In this document: positions 33,301 through 42,365 of the stretch, in pieces
Layout of the letters: each line of letters opens with the position of its first letter
Numbering within the stretch: position 1 is the first letter of the stretch
Origin: Limnephilus marmoratus
Taxonomy: Eukaryota > Arthropoda > Insecta > Trichoptera > Limnephilidae
Assembly (NCBI GenBank): GCA_917880885.1
Contig: OU862927.1
Location: 34,995,571 to 35,059,570 of the forward strand
DNA length: 64,000 nt
Reading direction: 5' to 3'
Made by a program: the position numbers and the translations under genes
The notes under the pieces: model-generated
The model's database searches: none
What the model saw: only the letters and a program-made list of their open reading frames with translations
What the model was told of the DNA's origin: nothing

Positions 33301-36300
33301 CCATTTACAGCAGCCATACACAAAAGATTTGATCCATCGTGATGTGTAATATCGATGTCGACATTTTTGTTCTTTAACAAAGCTTCAACTACATGTCTAT
33401 GCCCGGCATTAATCGCAGATAACAGAAGTTTACCCCCGCCAACATTAACATCCGCTCCTTTCGCAATCAAGATGCCCATCAGGTCTTTATTGTTATTCTT
33501 TGCTGCATAGCATAACGCGGAAGATCCTTCAGTGTCCAAATGGTTAACATCGGATCCATAATGCAATAAAATCTCAACAACCGCCCTATGATTCCCACTG
33601 GCAGCCAGGTGCAATGCAGTGGCACCACTATTGTCCTCAGCATGTACATCAGCCATTCCTTGGAGCAATGCTTCAACTGTTGGACTGTGTCCAGCAAACG
33701 CCGCGATATGTAACGCTGTGCGGCATAAATTCTCTCTCTCGTCAACACTGGCTTCATACTTTAGCAACATTTGAACAGTTTTCTCATTGCAAGATTTGGC
33801 AGCCGCTAGATGCAATGGTGTTAAATTGAGATGGTTTCTGCAGTTTACCTTAGCTCCTTTTTTTAACAAAGCCTCTGAAATTTCATCATGCCCATTTGCA
33901 GCACTGTGATGCAGAGCGGTGCAACCTACAATATCTACACAATGAATATATACTCCTGCAGCTAATAAAGTGTCTACCACTTGTCGATGACCTGTGTTTG
34001 CAGCGATGTGCAAAGGCGTCGCACGATATGTATTTTGGGTGTTGATGTCGATCACCCGGATTAAAATCTCTACAACAGAAGTACGGCCATGCAGAGCAGC
34101 AATATGTAACGCCGTTGCACCATTAATATCTCTGCTATCCGCCCGAGCCCGATTCTGCAACAAAAGTTCAACTATATCAGCATGTCCACCCTTGGCCGCA
34201 AAGAGAAGCGGGGTGAAGCCATCCTTCCTTATTGCATTGACATTGGCTTTGTATTGCAACAGTAGACCTATGATGAATTTATCGCCTTTATATGCAGCTG
34301 TGTGCAAGGGGGCATCATTGTACGTTACCTCTCCGTTATTAACATAAGCTCCCTTTTCCAAGAGGATTTTGACAATCTCTTTGTGACCATTGGCCACTGC
34401 GTGATGTAATGAGGAGTGACCCATTGAGCCTCTGAAATTCACATGAGCTCCCCTCTCTAGCAGGACATTGACAACTTCCAGGTGACCATTAAATGCTGCC
34501 AGATGCAATGGACAAGAGCCTAGCATATCCTTAGCACTGACATCAGCGTCATTTCGAAGCAAGTACTTAACTATTTCTGTGTGGCCAATTTCTGCAGCAT
34601 TATGAAGTAAACTTGAACTCCCAGAAATATTATTTATATCCACAGTAACATCTTTCGCCAAGAGGGTTTTGACCACATGTAGGTGATTGTTCATAACGGC
34701 GAAACGTAAAGGAGTATATCCCATCATATCTGTGATAGTATTTTTGGCTCCGAGTGAAAGCAATATCTCGACAGTTTTCTTGTGCCCGTTTTGGGAAGCG
34801 AAGTGTAACGGTGTTTTTCCAGAAACATCAACTTTATTAATAGTGTTTCTCATCTTTATGACTAAAAATTTCACAGTCTTTTCTCGTCCGAATGCCGCGG
34901 CTACATGCAATGCAGTTTGACCATTGATATCTTCCGATTCGGTTCTAATATTTTTTTGCTTAACCAAGAATTTGATAATTTCAACACTGGGTCCCCGCGC
35001 GGCATAGTGAAGCGTAGATGACAAATCTTTCTTTCTTGAACATATTTCAGCTCCTCCTGCGATTTCTAATGCCAAATTCTCAAAGTTTCCGTCGAGCAGA
35101 GACTTCCACATCTCATTCTGCTTGTCAAGAATAGATATGCCCAGTTCATATCTCCGTCTCAATTGCTCGATATCGTGTTTTACAATGTTTCCTATTTTAC
35201 GGTTCAGTAAGATTTCTTTGCTTTCAGAAAGTTTAACGGCATTTAGGAGCACAGCCGACCACGCATCAGTTGGCAAAATGTCAACCAAGGCGTTCCCGTG
35301 AGCCAAGTGATTGCGTAAGCACTTGCCACTCAATAGAGGCATGTCTCCATCCAGATATAGCATATTGTTAGGAACACTCTTGGTGCTATCTAATAGGGTC
35401 ATGGTATCCAATACAAGGGCTTCAACCATAAATCTATTTGTAGTCTCATCTTTCTGGAGTAATGTGAGATGCTCATATAGTTTACCAAACACTCTATCAG
35501 TTCCTATGCTGTTCCCAATTTCAGTCAATTTCAGAGAGATTTGTTCGCCAACAACACCGCTGCTATTTTTTACGTTGCGTTTTTTCACCCCATTATCATT
35601 TTTATTGGATTTATCCAATAATACTTGTCTACTAAATTCATCAATACAATTAATATTATCCTTGTCATTTGATTGACCATAATTATACCTAGCTATTACA
35701 AACAACATTTCATCAACAATCTCCGGTGTAATTCTGGTAGATACGCTGATAAAAAAATTGTATAATTGACTACCTAACGATAGCACGCGTACAAAATCTG
35801 AAGAATTTTTTTGAATCGGATTGTTTTCTAAGACTTTATTAGCAAGTAGTTTTGAGTCCCTAATCATATTGTGAAAATATTTACTATTGGCATAAAACGA
35901 GAAAGTAAAGGCTATTAATTTTAAACAGCCGTAGTCTGCGCTTGACAAATAAGATTGCCATTTAATTTTGTCGAGGATATCATTTATATCAGCGAACAGT
36001 TTTTTCTCATACGGAGTTTTATCTACTACTTTTTTTAAAACGATTCTAATACGGTTTTCAATCTCTAGAGGTTCTTTTGTAACTGTTTTTTTTTCATTTA
36101 CTAAACAAACATGTTGAAAGATATTAGCAATTTCTCTAAATTCTTCTACGCTATCAGTGTCGACGAGCGCGGTCAGCATGGACTTTATTTTTTCAGCTTT
36201 GTTGGTTTTAGTGATATCAGTGATAACAGAAGCAATTTTCTTAATATCATTTTGAATGTTGGAATATATTACAGAGTCTTTCAACTCTAGATGCGGATGG

Positions 36301-37421
36301 GATAGAGAGTTTCGCAAGTCTTGCAGGACTTTTCTGGTTTCTTTGGGTGCGGAGAGGAGGAGAAGATCACTCACGGCTGGGGAGAGCTTGGGGCTGTCCA
36401 ATGTGTTCTTCAGATGTTCTCCCGTCACCTGGAGAGCTCTCTTGATAGTCAACTGGCCGAGTCTAGTACCAGAGTCTGCCAGCAAGGCCGCATCCAGGTA
36501 TGTCTCCATGATGTGGAGCGAGGAAATGTCTCTCAACTCCTTATAGTCAGCGTACAAGTGTGGGTATCTGCTGCTGATGGCAGCGGCGATGTCCTCGCGG
36601 CTAGATGCTACTGATTTCCTAAGCATCCGGACGTCTGTACTTTTGATATGTTCTTCCAACTCTAGTAGGTCCGAAGCAAACGTGTCCAATTCCTTTAGTA
36701 ACCTCTCCTTCTTCAGTATGGTCAGGTAGAATACATTTAATTCGTGTCGCCGAATATGGGCGGACACAAAGCTCACCAAGCAGAACTCCATTTCTTCCCA
36801 GGGTAAAATATTGTATGTCGACTTCAATTGCTGTTTTAGTATGTGGATATTCTGAGTTATAAACTTGGCCGTGTATAAAAAGTGACTGTCGACTTCCGTA
36901 TAAGTATTAATATGTGAGATATTTTCCAGAAGCAATTGGATGCGTTCTAGGATATTAACGGAGGAAGTTGCAGGAAGCGCTACGTCGCCTTTGGAGAAAA
37001 AACGTAGATCGAGTAACTTGTGTTGAACAAACATATGCACTTCCTCTGACATGAAGACATTGTTCAAGAGCAACTCCTGGTAAGCCTGGGAGATGAGTCT
37101 TTCCGAGAGTTCAGGGGTTACTGACTTGAGGAGTGTGCTGAGGAGCTCCACATTGCTGGAACGGATGGCATAATAGACGGCGTTGTGACCTTCATCTTCC
37201 TGCTCAACTGAACACTGGCGGGGAACCACAGTAACAGCATCATCAGAAGGGGAGGATGAGTCACGCTTCAACAAGAGCTTCAATAGGTCAGTCCTATTGT
37301 GCTTGCAAGCCAATGTGATGAAAGATGAGGAGGCAGAGTCCACTTCTCCTAGCCGTCTCAAGTCTGCGCGGGACCGGCAGGCCAGGAGAGCTGAGAGTTG
37401 ACTCGTCTTATCTGCTTCCAT
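30303..37421 (-). CDS. HEPN-like / ankyrin / TPR / ankyrin giant protein
   Basis: Single uninterrupted 7.1-kb frame. The frame opens at 37457 but the first ATG is at 37421 (A at -3, G at +4), giving ~2372 residues; residue numbers here count from the open frame, so subtract 12. Layout: two degenerate ankyrin-like units (~45-112); a helical region ~150-800 holding RNSLSH (382-387) and RNHLAHG (715-721), both fitting the Rx4H catalytic motif of HEPN RNase-type domains; about 28 ankyrin repeats (~812-1770); about seven kinesin-light-chain-type TPRs (~1845-2130); a last ankyrin block (~2160-2375). No P-loop NTPase, signal peptide or membrane segment seen, so probably cytosolic. HEPN domains often cut RNA, and ankyrin-HEPN fusion occurs in RNase L; RNase activity or a defence role here is inference. 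No introns, which is unusual for an insect gene this long. Confidence 0.92.
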   Translation of the reverse strand: MEADKTSQLSALLACRSRADLRRLGEVDSASSSFITLACKHNRTDLLKLLLKRDSSSPSDDAVTVVPRQCSVEQEDEGHNAVYYAIRSSNVELLSTLLKSVTPELSERLISQAYQELLLNNVFMSEEVHMFVQHKLLDLRFFSKGDVALPATSSVNILERIQLLLENISHINTYTEVDSHFLYTAKFITQNIHILKQQLKSTYNILPWEEMEFCLVSFVSAHIRRHELNVFYLTILKKERLLKELDTFASDLLELEEHIKSTDVRMLRKSVASSREDIAAAISSRYPHLYADYKELRDISSLHIMETYLDAALLADSGTRLGQLTIKRALQVTGEHLKNTLDSPKLSPAVSDLLLLSAPKETRKVLQDLRNSLSHPHLELKDSVIYSNIQNDIKKIASVITDITKTNKAEKIKSMLTALVDTDSVEEFREIANIFQHVCLVNEKKTVTKEPLEIENRIRIVLKKVVDKTPYEKKLFADINDILDKIKWQSYLSSADYGCLKLIAFTFSFYANSKYFHNMIRDSKLLANKVLENNPIQKNSSDFVRVLSLGSQLYNFFISVSTRITPEIVDEMLFVIARYNYGQSNDKDNINCIDEFSRQVLLDKSNKNDNGVKKRNVKNSSGVVGEQISLKLTEIGNSIGTDRVFGKLYEHLTLLQKDETTNRFMVEALVLDTMTLLDSTKSVPNNMLYLDGDMPLLSGKCLRNHLAHGNALVDILPTDAWSAVLLNAVKLSESKEILLNRKIGNIVKHDIEQLRRRYELGISILDKQNEMWKSLLDGNFENLALEIAGGAEICSRKKDLSSTLHYAARGPSVEIIKFLVKQKNIRTESEDINGQTALHVAAAFGREKTVKFLVIKMRNTINKVDVSGKTPLHFASQNGHKKTVEILLSLGAKNTITDMMGYTPLRFAVMNNHLHVVKTLLAKDVTVDINNISGSSSLLHNAAEIGHTEIVKYLLRNDADVSAKDMLGSCPLHLAAFNGHLEVVNVLLERGAHVNFRGSMGHSSLHHAVANGHKEIVKILLEKGAYVNNGEVTYNDAPLHTAAYKGDKFIIGLLLQYKANVNAIRKDGFTPLLFAAKGGHADIVELLLQNRARADSRDINGATALHIAALHGRTSVVEILIRVIDINTQNTYRATPLHIAANTGHRQVVDTLLAAGVYIHCVDIVGCTALHHSAANGHDEISEALLKKGAKVNCRNHLNLTPLHLAAAKSCNEKTVQMLLKYEASVDERENLCRTALHIAAFAGHSPTVEALLQGMADVHAEDNSGATALHLAASGNHRAVVEILLHYGSDVNHLDTEGSSALCYAAKNNNKDLMGILIAKGADVNVGGGKLLLSAINAGHRHVVEALLKNKNVDIDITHHDGSNLLCMAAVNGDSLIARALINRGVKVVDSIQDPSPLLIAISYGHTEFVEVLLENGANVNPVYPDFSPVFVAVHKNKPDIMERLLHWGAKSNIRDSMNRTPLELAVGLAQMPNVLILLQQTDVGINERRNDNWTLLHIAALAGNLEVTRLLVDRGANVDALDINGSKPIHIATARGHHNILAFFLELGMSIDELDSNGRTLMHVAATEGHLAVVQFLIGKHVEINSTNLNGSTPLHCSVREGHIEVVKFLLNSGAVYNASDILDRTPLDVTESPDIKKILESIEKLFKAVKKNDVMMISTLVKYLAKYVDVKSSDNATLLHIASWKGFQEACDILLKSKANPNVVGKGGNAPLHYASKYSHPGIVEALLKNGAVHNLKASNMKTPLDFATQKDIKYLLQKVAVCFKKVQTGDVRLIKDITKLRNEEIVKAVMKARDTDGNTLVVVAMKNGFSNTDELKQVSQPNVHINLMKVQSMFMRERFADALEILKPLLDKRIEILGEDNPGTLDIQNKIVTALYKQNKYSEAMSMLEDIYEKRVEVFGPYNADSLETRSNIALILHRLGRDEESWDIFQEVMIRQQEVLGEGHKQLIKTISEAGLTLLNLGKYEEAMCLYKQVLKTHKKTLDADRPISLPLYNNIGLVLLAQDKPHEAFAMFQSVYESRKNILGPNHSDTLRARRNMALALAGQHKSDEALQVYEEILSIQKNVLGPNHVDTLYTQNHLRSLYLSQKNIPDALKVHMAGLDAKNVIFGPNHPHFNMMDELFTDVKKYVNLKYGSHVFYTPPCDFILLRAVSEGEKSKVCRLIENGSDVNTADGEGRTALHFATTVEIVELLLDNGADPRAVSQKGNTPLHLATSRACEQTVRLLLQNVKRSKPKASFPKFINAKTAVGGSTALHVAAKMGAADIVRCLLDNGACYNIRDIGNLTPLRCSTSLSVIRLLRLAEEVFEMARGGGSVLPRGDEMHLAAVVNSRDTEHRTPLQLAVINGHTGTARVLAGLLKPVELSCSA
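34930..36350 (-). other. N-terminal region with two Rx4H HEPN-like motifs
   Basis: Covers the coding segment for residues ~370-840. RNSLSH sits near 36297-36314 and RNHLAH near 35298-35315 on the minus strand. Each follows a hydrophobic helix and has the N after the R typical of active HEPN domains. Sequence between them is charged and helical with no other recognised motif. Confidence 0.55.
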
Positions 37422-37750
37422 TATTGCCAGTCGCACTTTACACTTGTCTTCAAGCACACCACCCTATACTGTCACTCTCTGCTACTGTTGCCTTGAACTA
37501 CCAAAATTATGCACAAACACTTCCAATTATTATTAATTCTTATATTGCAAGAAACTCACGACACCGGACTTTATGTCAAATCTAATATAACAAAAAATAT
37601 TTTTGCACCTAAAACTGAACACGATTAGATTAGATAAATACGTATTTTTTTCAAACGTTTCACAGATAAGGTTGTACTAATTGAATATCAATATCAAAAA
37701 ATTCACAGATAAATTTCTTATAGACACTGATAATACAATTATTCTCTAGA
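37422..37750 (-). promoter_or_regulatory. Upstream region of the large gene
   Basis: About 330 bp of AT-rich sequence between the start codon and the LINE palindrome. No clear TATA box or initiator stands out. The promoter, or a non-coding first exon, must lie here or beyond the palindrome. Confidence 0.3.
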
Positions 37751-37751
37751 T

Positions 37752-38525
37752 AACAGGCTGCAGGGCAGGCCGGATTGGGAGAGAATGGTTGAGGTAGTCC
37801 CTTTGACTTCTCTAGCCGTAGTCTCTCGGAGCATCGACTTGCACCGCAGTGGGAGGTATGAATTCAAACGTCCGTCACTCCTGGGCACAGATTCCTACCC
37901 ACCCCGCTATACCCTTTTCCTTCCTAGAACTTCCTCTTCTTCCTTTCGTAAAAAGACCCTCCACACAGCATCCCCAAAGATGACATAAGCCCTGAGGGGG
38001 ATTATTTACCTTAGGGCCTCCTGTGTGGAGCTAATCTTCTTTACATAGCTTTACAAGTCGCTCCCGCTGTGTGTGCGCTTAGATCTTTTAAGTTACGCAA
38101 TGGATTTTCATGCAGTTTTCACCATTAAACCTTCCTCTTGAATCACTCCATCTAATGGCGAAAACTGCATGAAAATCCGTTGCGTAGTTTAAAAGATCTA
38201 AGCGCACATACAGCGACTTCATTTTATACTATGTAGAAATTAGCTCCACACAGGAGGCCCTAAGGAAAATAATTCCCCTCAGGGCCTGCCTATATCATCT
38301 TTGGGGATGCTGTATGGGGGATCTTTTTAAGAAAGTAAGGAGATGAAGTTCTGGAAAGGAAAAGTATATTGGGGGTGGGTATGAATCTGTGCCCAGGAGT
38401 GACGGACGTTTGAATTCATCCCTCCCAGTGCGGTGCAAGGCGATGTTCCAAGATACTACGGCTAGAAAAATCAAAGGGACTCCCTCAATCAATATCTCCC
38501 AATCCGGCCTGCTCTGCAGCTGATG
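37752..38525. repeat. ~770-bp palindrome: two LINE ends around a repeat
   Basis: Left arm: LINE 3' module (37752-38035) then 85 bp of the CTAGCAGACCC-family 3' end (38044-38130). Right arm is the same in reverse (38150-38237, then 38238-38525). Arms ~390 bp, ~90% identical, centre near 38140. Lies ~300 bp upstream of the large gene's start, so it could affect its transcription; not shown. Confidence 0.88.
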
Positions 38526-38691
38526 GTCAGATGCATCCACCGCCAAGACTCGGAGAAAACTCAGCCCATGAACCCGGACACCCCTGCTAAGTCACCAAAA
38601 GTAGCGAACCATTAGGGTGACCTATGGCAGAGATGTTGGTTCTCCAATAATTTGGTTCCCGGGGCGGCGGTACCCATACCCCCCTCCCTAT

Positions 38692-39012
38692 AATATAATA
38701 TAAAAATGAATCGCTGAATGTGTTGCTAAGCGCATAACTTTCGAACGACTGCACCAAATTGGATAATTCTTTTTTTTTGCGTGTTCGTTATTGCCAGGAC
38801 ATGGTTTTTATAAAATTTCCGGTGAGCTCTAGCATTATGAAATTTGTTTAAAAAAATTGCTATTGGTGGCACGCGAGGTTTGAAAACTAAATGTTTGGAA
38901 AGTGGGAGGGAGGGAGAGATGGGGGAGGGGGGCGGAGGGGGGAGGGGGGGTGGAGGAGGCGGAGTGGGAACCCCCCTAATACAATGCGAGCGAAGCCGCG
39001 GGAAAAAGCTAG
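38692..39012 (-). repeat. Polypyrimidine-family repeat (copy J)
   Basis: Reverse copy: starts TATAAAAATGAATCGCTGAA, purine-only tract 38895-38965 (pyrimidines on the minus strand), ends AAGCCGCGGGAAAAAGCTAG. The end resembles the GAAGCTTCGCGGG variant rather than the GGTTCCCGG one. Confidence 0.65.
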
Positions 39013-39372
39013 TTACTTATAAATAAAGGATATAGTCAGTGGTCGATGCTGATAATACATGCACATTGCACATATGTACCAGGCGCGGTCCTTTCAAACA
39101 TACTGTGGATGCCGCGCCATACTTCCTTTCTAGGCGTATAATAAATATAATATTTGAGGGAGCGGGCCGGATCGGTAGAGAGAAATGAAACCCCCTTCCC
39201 AGTGTACGGAGTACAGGGTTGAAAGATGATGCCAGGAGTCGCAGGAAAGCCGGGTTGATGCTGCTGGTCGGTGCGTTCATGCTGATGCGTCTCTACCGAT
39301 TCCCTCGTTTTGCGGTGTTACCGGTGCGTCGTGGTAACACTCTTGTCAGGATGTTGCGTGCTGCATGTTCAC

Positions 39373-39411
39373 ATCAGAAGGTTGCGTGTTCAAATCACGT
39401 CGGGGTCACCA
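39373..39411 (+). other. 39-nt copy of tRNA-Trp 3' half including CCA
   Basis: The plus strand reads ATCAGAAGGTTGCGTG…CGGGGTCACCA: the conserved eukaryotic tRNA-Trp from the last anticodon-loop base through variable loop, T arm, acceptor strand, discriminator A and the added CCA. It sits exactly at the primer-binding site of the minus-strand LTR element. It is not a tRNA gene: the 5' half is absent and CCA is not genomically encoded in eukaryotes. Confidence 0.85.
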
Positions 39412-39413
39412 GT

Positions 39414-40296
39414 TGAGGGAGCGGGAGACAGAAATGAAAGGCGTCATGTCGAAGTGGTGAGTCAGTCGTTTATTGGGCTACGTAGCAGATGGTCGGTGGT
39501 CGGTAACATGATGTAATGCGGAGTGCCGTAGATGATGCTGCAGGCGCACGGAGGTGGAGATGGTGTGGTGAAGGTCAGCGAGTTGCTCGACACCATGGCG
39601 GTGGAGATGACCTATATTCCAGGCCGTTGCTCGACGCTTTAAATCGCGGAGATGAACGGTGAGTGGCTCGGTGAGCTGAGCCACCAGCAGGTAGTCCTGG
39701 CGAGGCGGAGCGCCTTCCATGGCAGCGAAGCACGGTGGGCTTCGGGGTGCCATGAAGTGGTGAGCTGATCCCCGGACCGAAGGTGACGCAAGCCTTGTAA
39801 GTCGCGGGATGTTGCTGTTCTGCGGGGCTGAAGGCACGATGGGCCTTGTGGCTGAGACGTGGTGATGGACCTCGAGGAAGCTGCCCTGGATGCGTAGCGA
39901 TGCCATGCAGGAGCACTTGTACGGAGATCTGTTACATGCTGAGATGTTGGCCGACTGTAAGTGTGAGACTGAACTGAACTGAACTGCAGCGGGCGAGCGA
40001 TCGGCTGCTTATATAGCCGCGGTAGAGTAACTACCTCGCGGTAGGTAATACGAGCCACCTCGGCAGTTGACGAGAATATTCGGCGCCGTACAGATATTGT
40101 ACGGTGCTGTCTCGAGACCTTTCTAGGCGGGGCGATATTATTATCGTCAGGCTGGCACGGGAGGCGAGAAAGTACATCGCGGCCAGTATAGGTACGAAGG
40201 TACCTAGGCAAGTAGGTTTGCCGATGCGCGCGGATATTAGGAGATGTTTCTCGATTCCTCTTTTGGTGGCGAAGATAATAATGATGTGTCGCCACA
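39414..40296 (-). promoter_or_regulatory. LTR with TATA box and Inr-like repeats
   Basis: On the minus strand GGCTATATAAGCAGCC (near 40006-40022) is followed ~25-35 bases later by AGTTCAGTTCAGTTCAGT, a triple arthropod-initiator-like TCAGT. This is the clearest promoter in the window. Confidence 0.65.
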
Positions 40297-40925
40297 TATT
40301 AATTGATATTTATTTATTCCGAATCAAATTCAAAACATCATTTTTAGGGGTAGTTATAAATATATGCCTGGGGCTATTTATACGATCAGAATTACTTATA
40401 CAGATGTATTGGTGTTTGATATCAGCACCTTTGCAATAGAGAACTCCAGTCCAATTTTAAAAATTTTTTTAATGACCTTACATAACTGAATATTTTTTTT
40501 ATTTTTTTTTAGAATTAGTTTTAATTTTTCAAGATCCCCCAAAAACCACCGTATGTGAAGTGAATCGTGTGACGTCATCACTCCTGAAAAGTTACTATAA
40601 GATCGGGCAATCAGCTGATCAACTGCCGCCATTTTGAAATTCGGTGTTCGAAGTATTCTCCCTAGAGTAGCATTACTATTTTTTTGTGCAGTAGTTTTTT
40701 AATATTTTCAATAATAGAGATAAAACAATATGAGATACCTTTATTTTTGAAAGTGAATTATTTAGGCCTTATAATTTTTCAATAAACACAACAACTAAAT
40801 CTCTATAAACAGTATGTAAATAAACGAATAAATTAATACGATGGCTTGTGTCATACCTACATTCTCATACAATGACTTTACGGTGACGTCACAACACGAT
40901 GAGCAGTGACGTCACCACTAAACAT
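40297..40925. other. Non-coding stretch
   Basis: AT-rich; two TGACGTCA-like words (40570, 40900) but no gene or defined element. Confidence 0.4.
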
Positions 40926-40929
40926 TTTT

Positions 40930-41455
40930 AAACGACTTCAAAAAGGAGGAGGTTCTCAATTCGACTGTATTTTTTTTTTTTTTTTTTTATGTTTGTTACC
41001 TCAGAACTTTCGACTGGGTGAACCGATTTTAATGATTCTTTTTTATTTGAAAGCTGGTGCTTTCCATGTGGTCCCATTTTAATTTGGTTTAGTTCGGACA
41101 ATGGCATCCATGAGAAAACCATATAAGTCTTAAATTTGCATAAAGTATGTGCGCGACAAATGGACGAATAACTCAATATCATCCCAACCGATTTCAATGA
41201 TTCTTTTTTTATTGGAAAGGATGTACTTCAAGGATAAATTGATGAAAGTTTGGTTAGGTTCTAATTATCGGATCCATGACAAAGTAACGGAACTCTTCAA
41301 TTCTTAGGAGCAAATTAACGAAACTCGGCCGAATCTCTTAATTTGACCCTAATGTCGTTATGATCAAATTATGTCTGTCTCATATGAGCAGCACGTTTAG
41401 TAGATCTACCCATATTCATACAAATTAGTGTACTTCGGATTCACTAAAAATCAAA
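40930..41455 (+). repeat. AACGACTTCAAAAAGGAGGAG interspersed repeat
   Basis: Starts AACGACTTCAAAAAGGAGGA, has a T-run and the phrase ACTGGGTGAACCGATTTTAA, a widespread insect repeat type. An internal near-repeat (CCGATTTxAATGATTCTTTT at 41020 and 41190) suggests tandem growth. No ORF. Confidence 0.6.
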
Positions 41456-41458
41456 AAA

Positions 41459-41887
41459 TAAACAAAAATTTTAACAAAACAAAAAACGACTTCAAAAAAT
41501 GCACTAAAAAGTAAAAACATAATTTCGTATTCTTCTACAACTTCATAATCGACTTACTTTTTCTACTCATCAATATGTAGGTACGATTGCTATTTTTGGA
41601 GTCGGTGTCAGCAAAGGTGCCCGGCCTGGTGCGGCGTGTTTACTTGACAGCTCCCCTCACGCCGCGGCCCTGCTCTCGCTTCGTCAAGTCGCTTGTGCGA
41701 CACAAGCACATCTCGACTATAACTATGTATGTAGTTACAAACCTACCATGACTGACACCGATTCCAAAAATAACAATCGTACCTACATATTGATGAGTAG
41801 AAAAAGTAAGTCGATTATGAAGTTGTAGAAGAATACGAAATTATGTTTTTACTGTCGTTTTTTGTTTTGTTAAAATTTTTGTTTATA
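41459..41887. repeat. Inverted repeat with ~150-bp arms
   Basis: Left arm ATAAACAAAAATTTTAACAA…GGAGTCGGTGTCAG (41459-41611) is repeated inverted on the right (41748-41887). The ~135-bp loop is GC-rich (GCCCGGCCTGGTGCGGCG). Likely a MITE or foldback related to the repeat just upstream (shared AAAACGACTTCAAAAA). Confidence 0.8.
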
Positions 41888-42254
41888 ATAATACCAACTT
41901 GACGGCTTCTTTCGGACTTTTTAATGTTATTTTTTAAATACTCTGCGTTTAATATTATTTCATAGAACTTATATATTCAGAATCAACGTTTATGGGTCTA
42001 CATGAAAATATTTTTTTAAAGCCATAATATTTTTCACTGGAGTTCCTTATTCGGCGCCAAAAACAGACTGCTCCAATTGCGCCTGGATAGGGCCAGCCCT
42101 GAATTAAGTCAGATACTTGGTTGATTAGATAAGCTAATTAAAAATATAAATAAAGCAGATAAAATTTAAGAAGAATACGCAATTAATAATCATCTAAAAT
42201 AATATATTAATTTAATCGGAACGACCGACGACGCGGAGCTAAGCGCAATATTTT
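41888..42254. other. Non-coding stretch
   Basis: GGGCCAGCCCTG at 42093-42104 resembles a hAT terminus (inverted CAGGGCTGGCCC) but no partner end or 8-bp duplication was found. Confidence 0.3.
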
Positions 42255-42365
42255 TGGTAATTGGTATTTGGGCTCGGGGTACGGGGGCTCTATCGAAACC
42301 AGAGTTAAGTTAGCCTCTCAGAAACTGGGCGTACTGTACAGGGCCCGCAGATACTTTGATAGTAC
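42255..42365 (+). pseudogene. LINE C-terminal fragment, left piece
   Basis: Reads TRVKLASQKLGVLYRARRYF, the post-RT segment of jockey-type LINEs; homologous to 49590-49665. Cut at 42365 by the LTR insertion; resumes in frame at 47443 when one AGTAC copy is removed. Confidence 0.8.

Larger units (their letters stand above)
39155..40296 (-). mobile_element. Gypsy-type LTR retrotransposon, deletion derivative
   Basis: Minus orientation. 5' LTR 39414-40296 (starts TGTGGCGACAC, ends CCCTCA), a 2-nt gap, a tRNA-Trp primer site, a short leader with an ATG (MNAPTSSINPAF…), then a jump to the last ~35 bp of the 3' LTR (39155-39190). Flanks TATT on both sides fit a 4-bp target duplication. All of gag-pol beyond the first codons is deleted. 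Higher GC than the surroundings. ORFs across the LTR are chance. Confidence 0.8.

Noticed and set aside
30303..37421. Bacterial endosymbiont origin (ankyrin-rich, intronless gene)
   Set aside because: Flanks are insect retroelements on both sides, a paralogue lies nearby with matching flanks, and no bacterial gene order or ribosome-binding site is seen. Ancient transfer cannot be excluded without a phylogeny.
39373..39411. A tRNA-Trp gene
   Set aside because: Only the 3' half is present, it includes the CCA that eukaryotic genes lack, and it sits at an LTR element's primer site.
39478..40295. Overlapping Arg/Ser/Pro-rich ORFs on the minus strand (up to 218 codons)
   Set aside because: They run across an LTR with promoter elements and all three frames are open because of its GC content; no domain and no homologue in the window.
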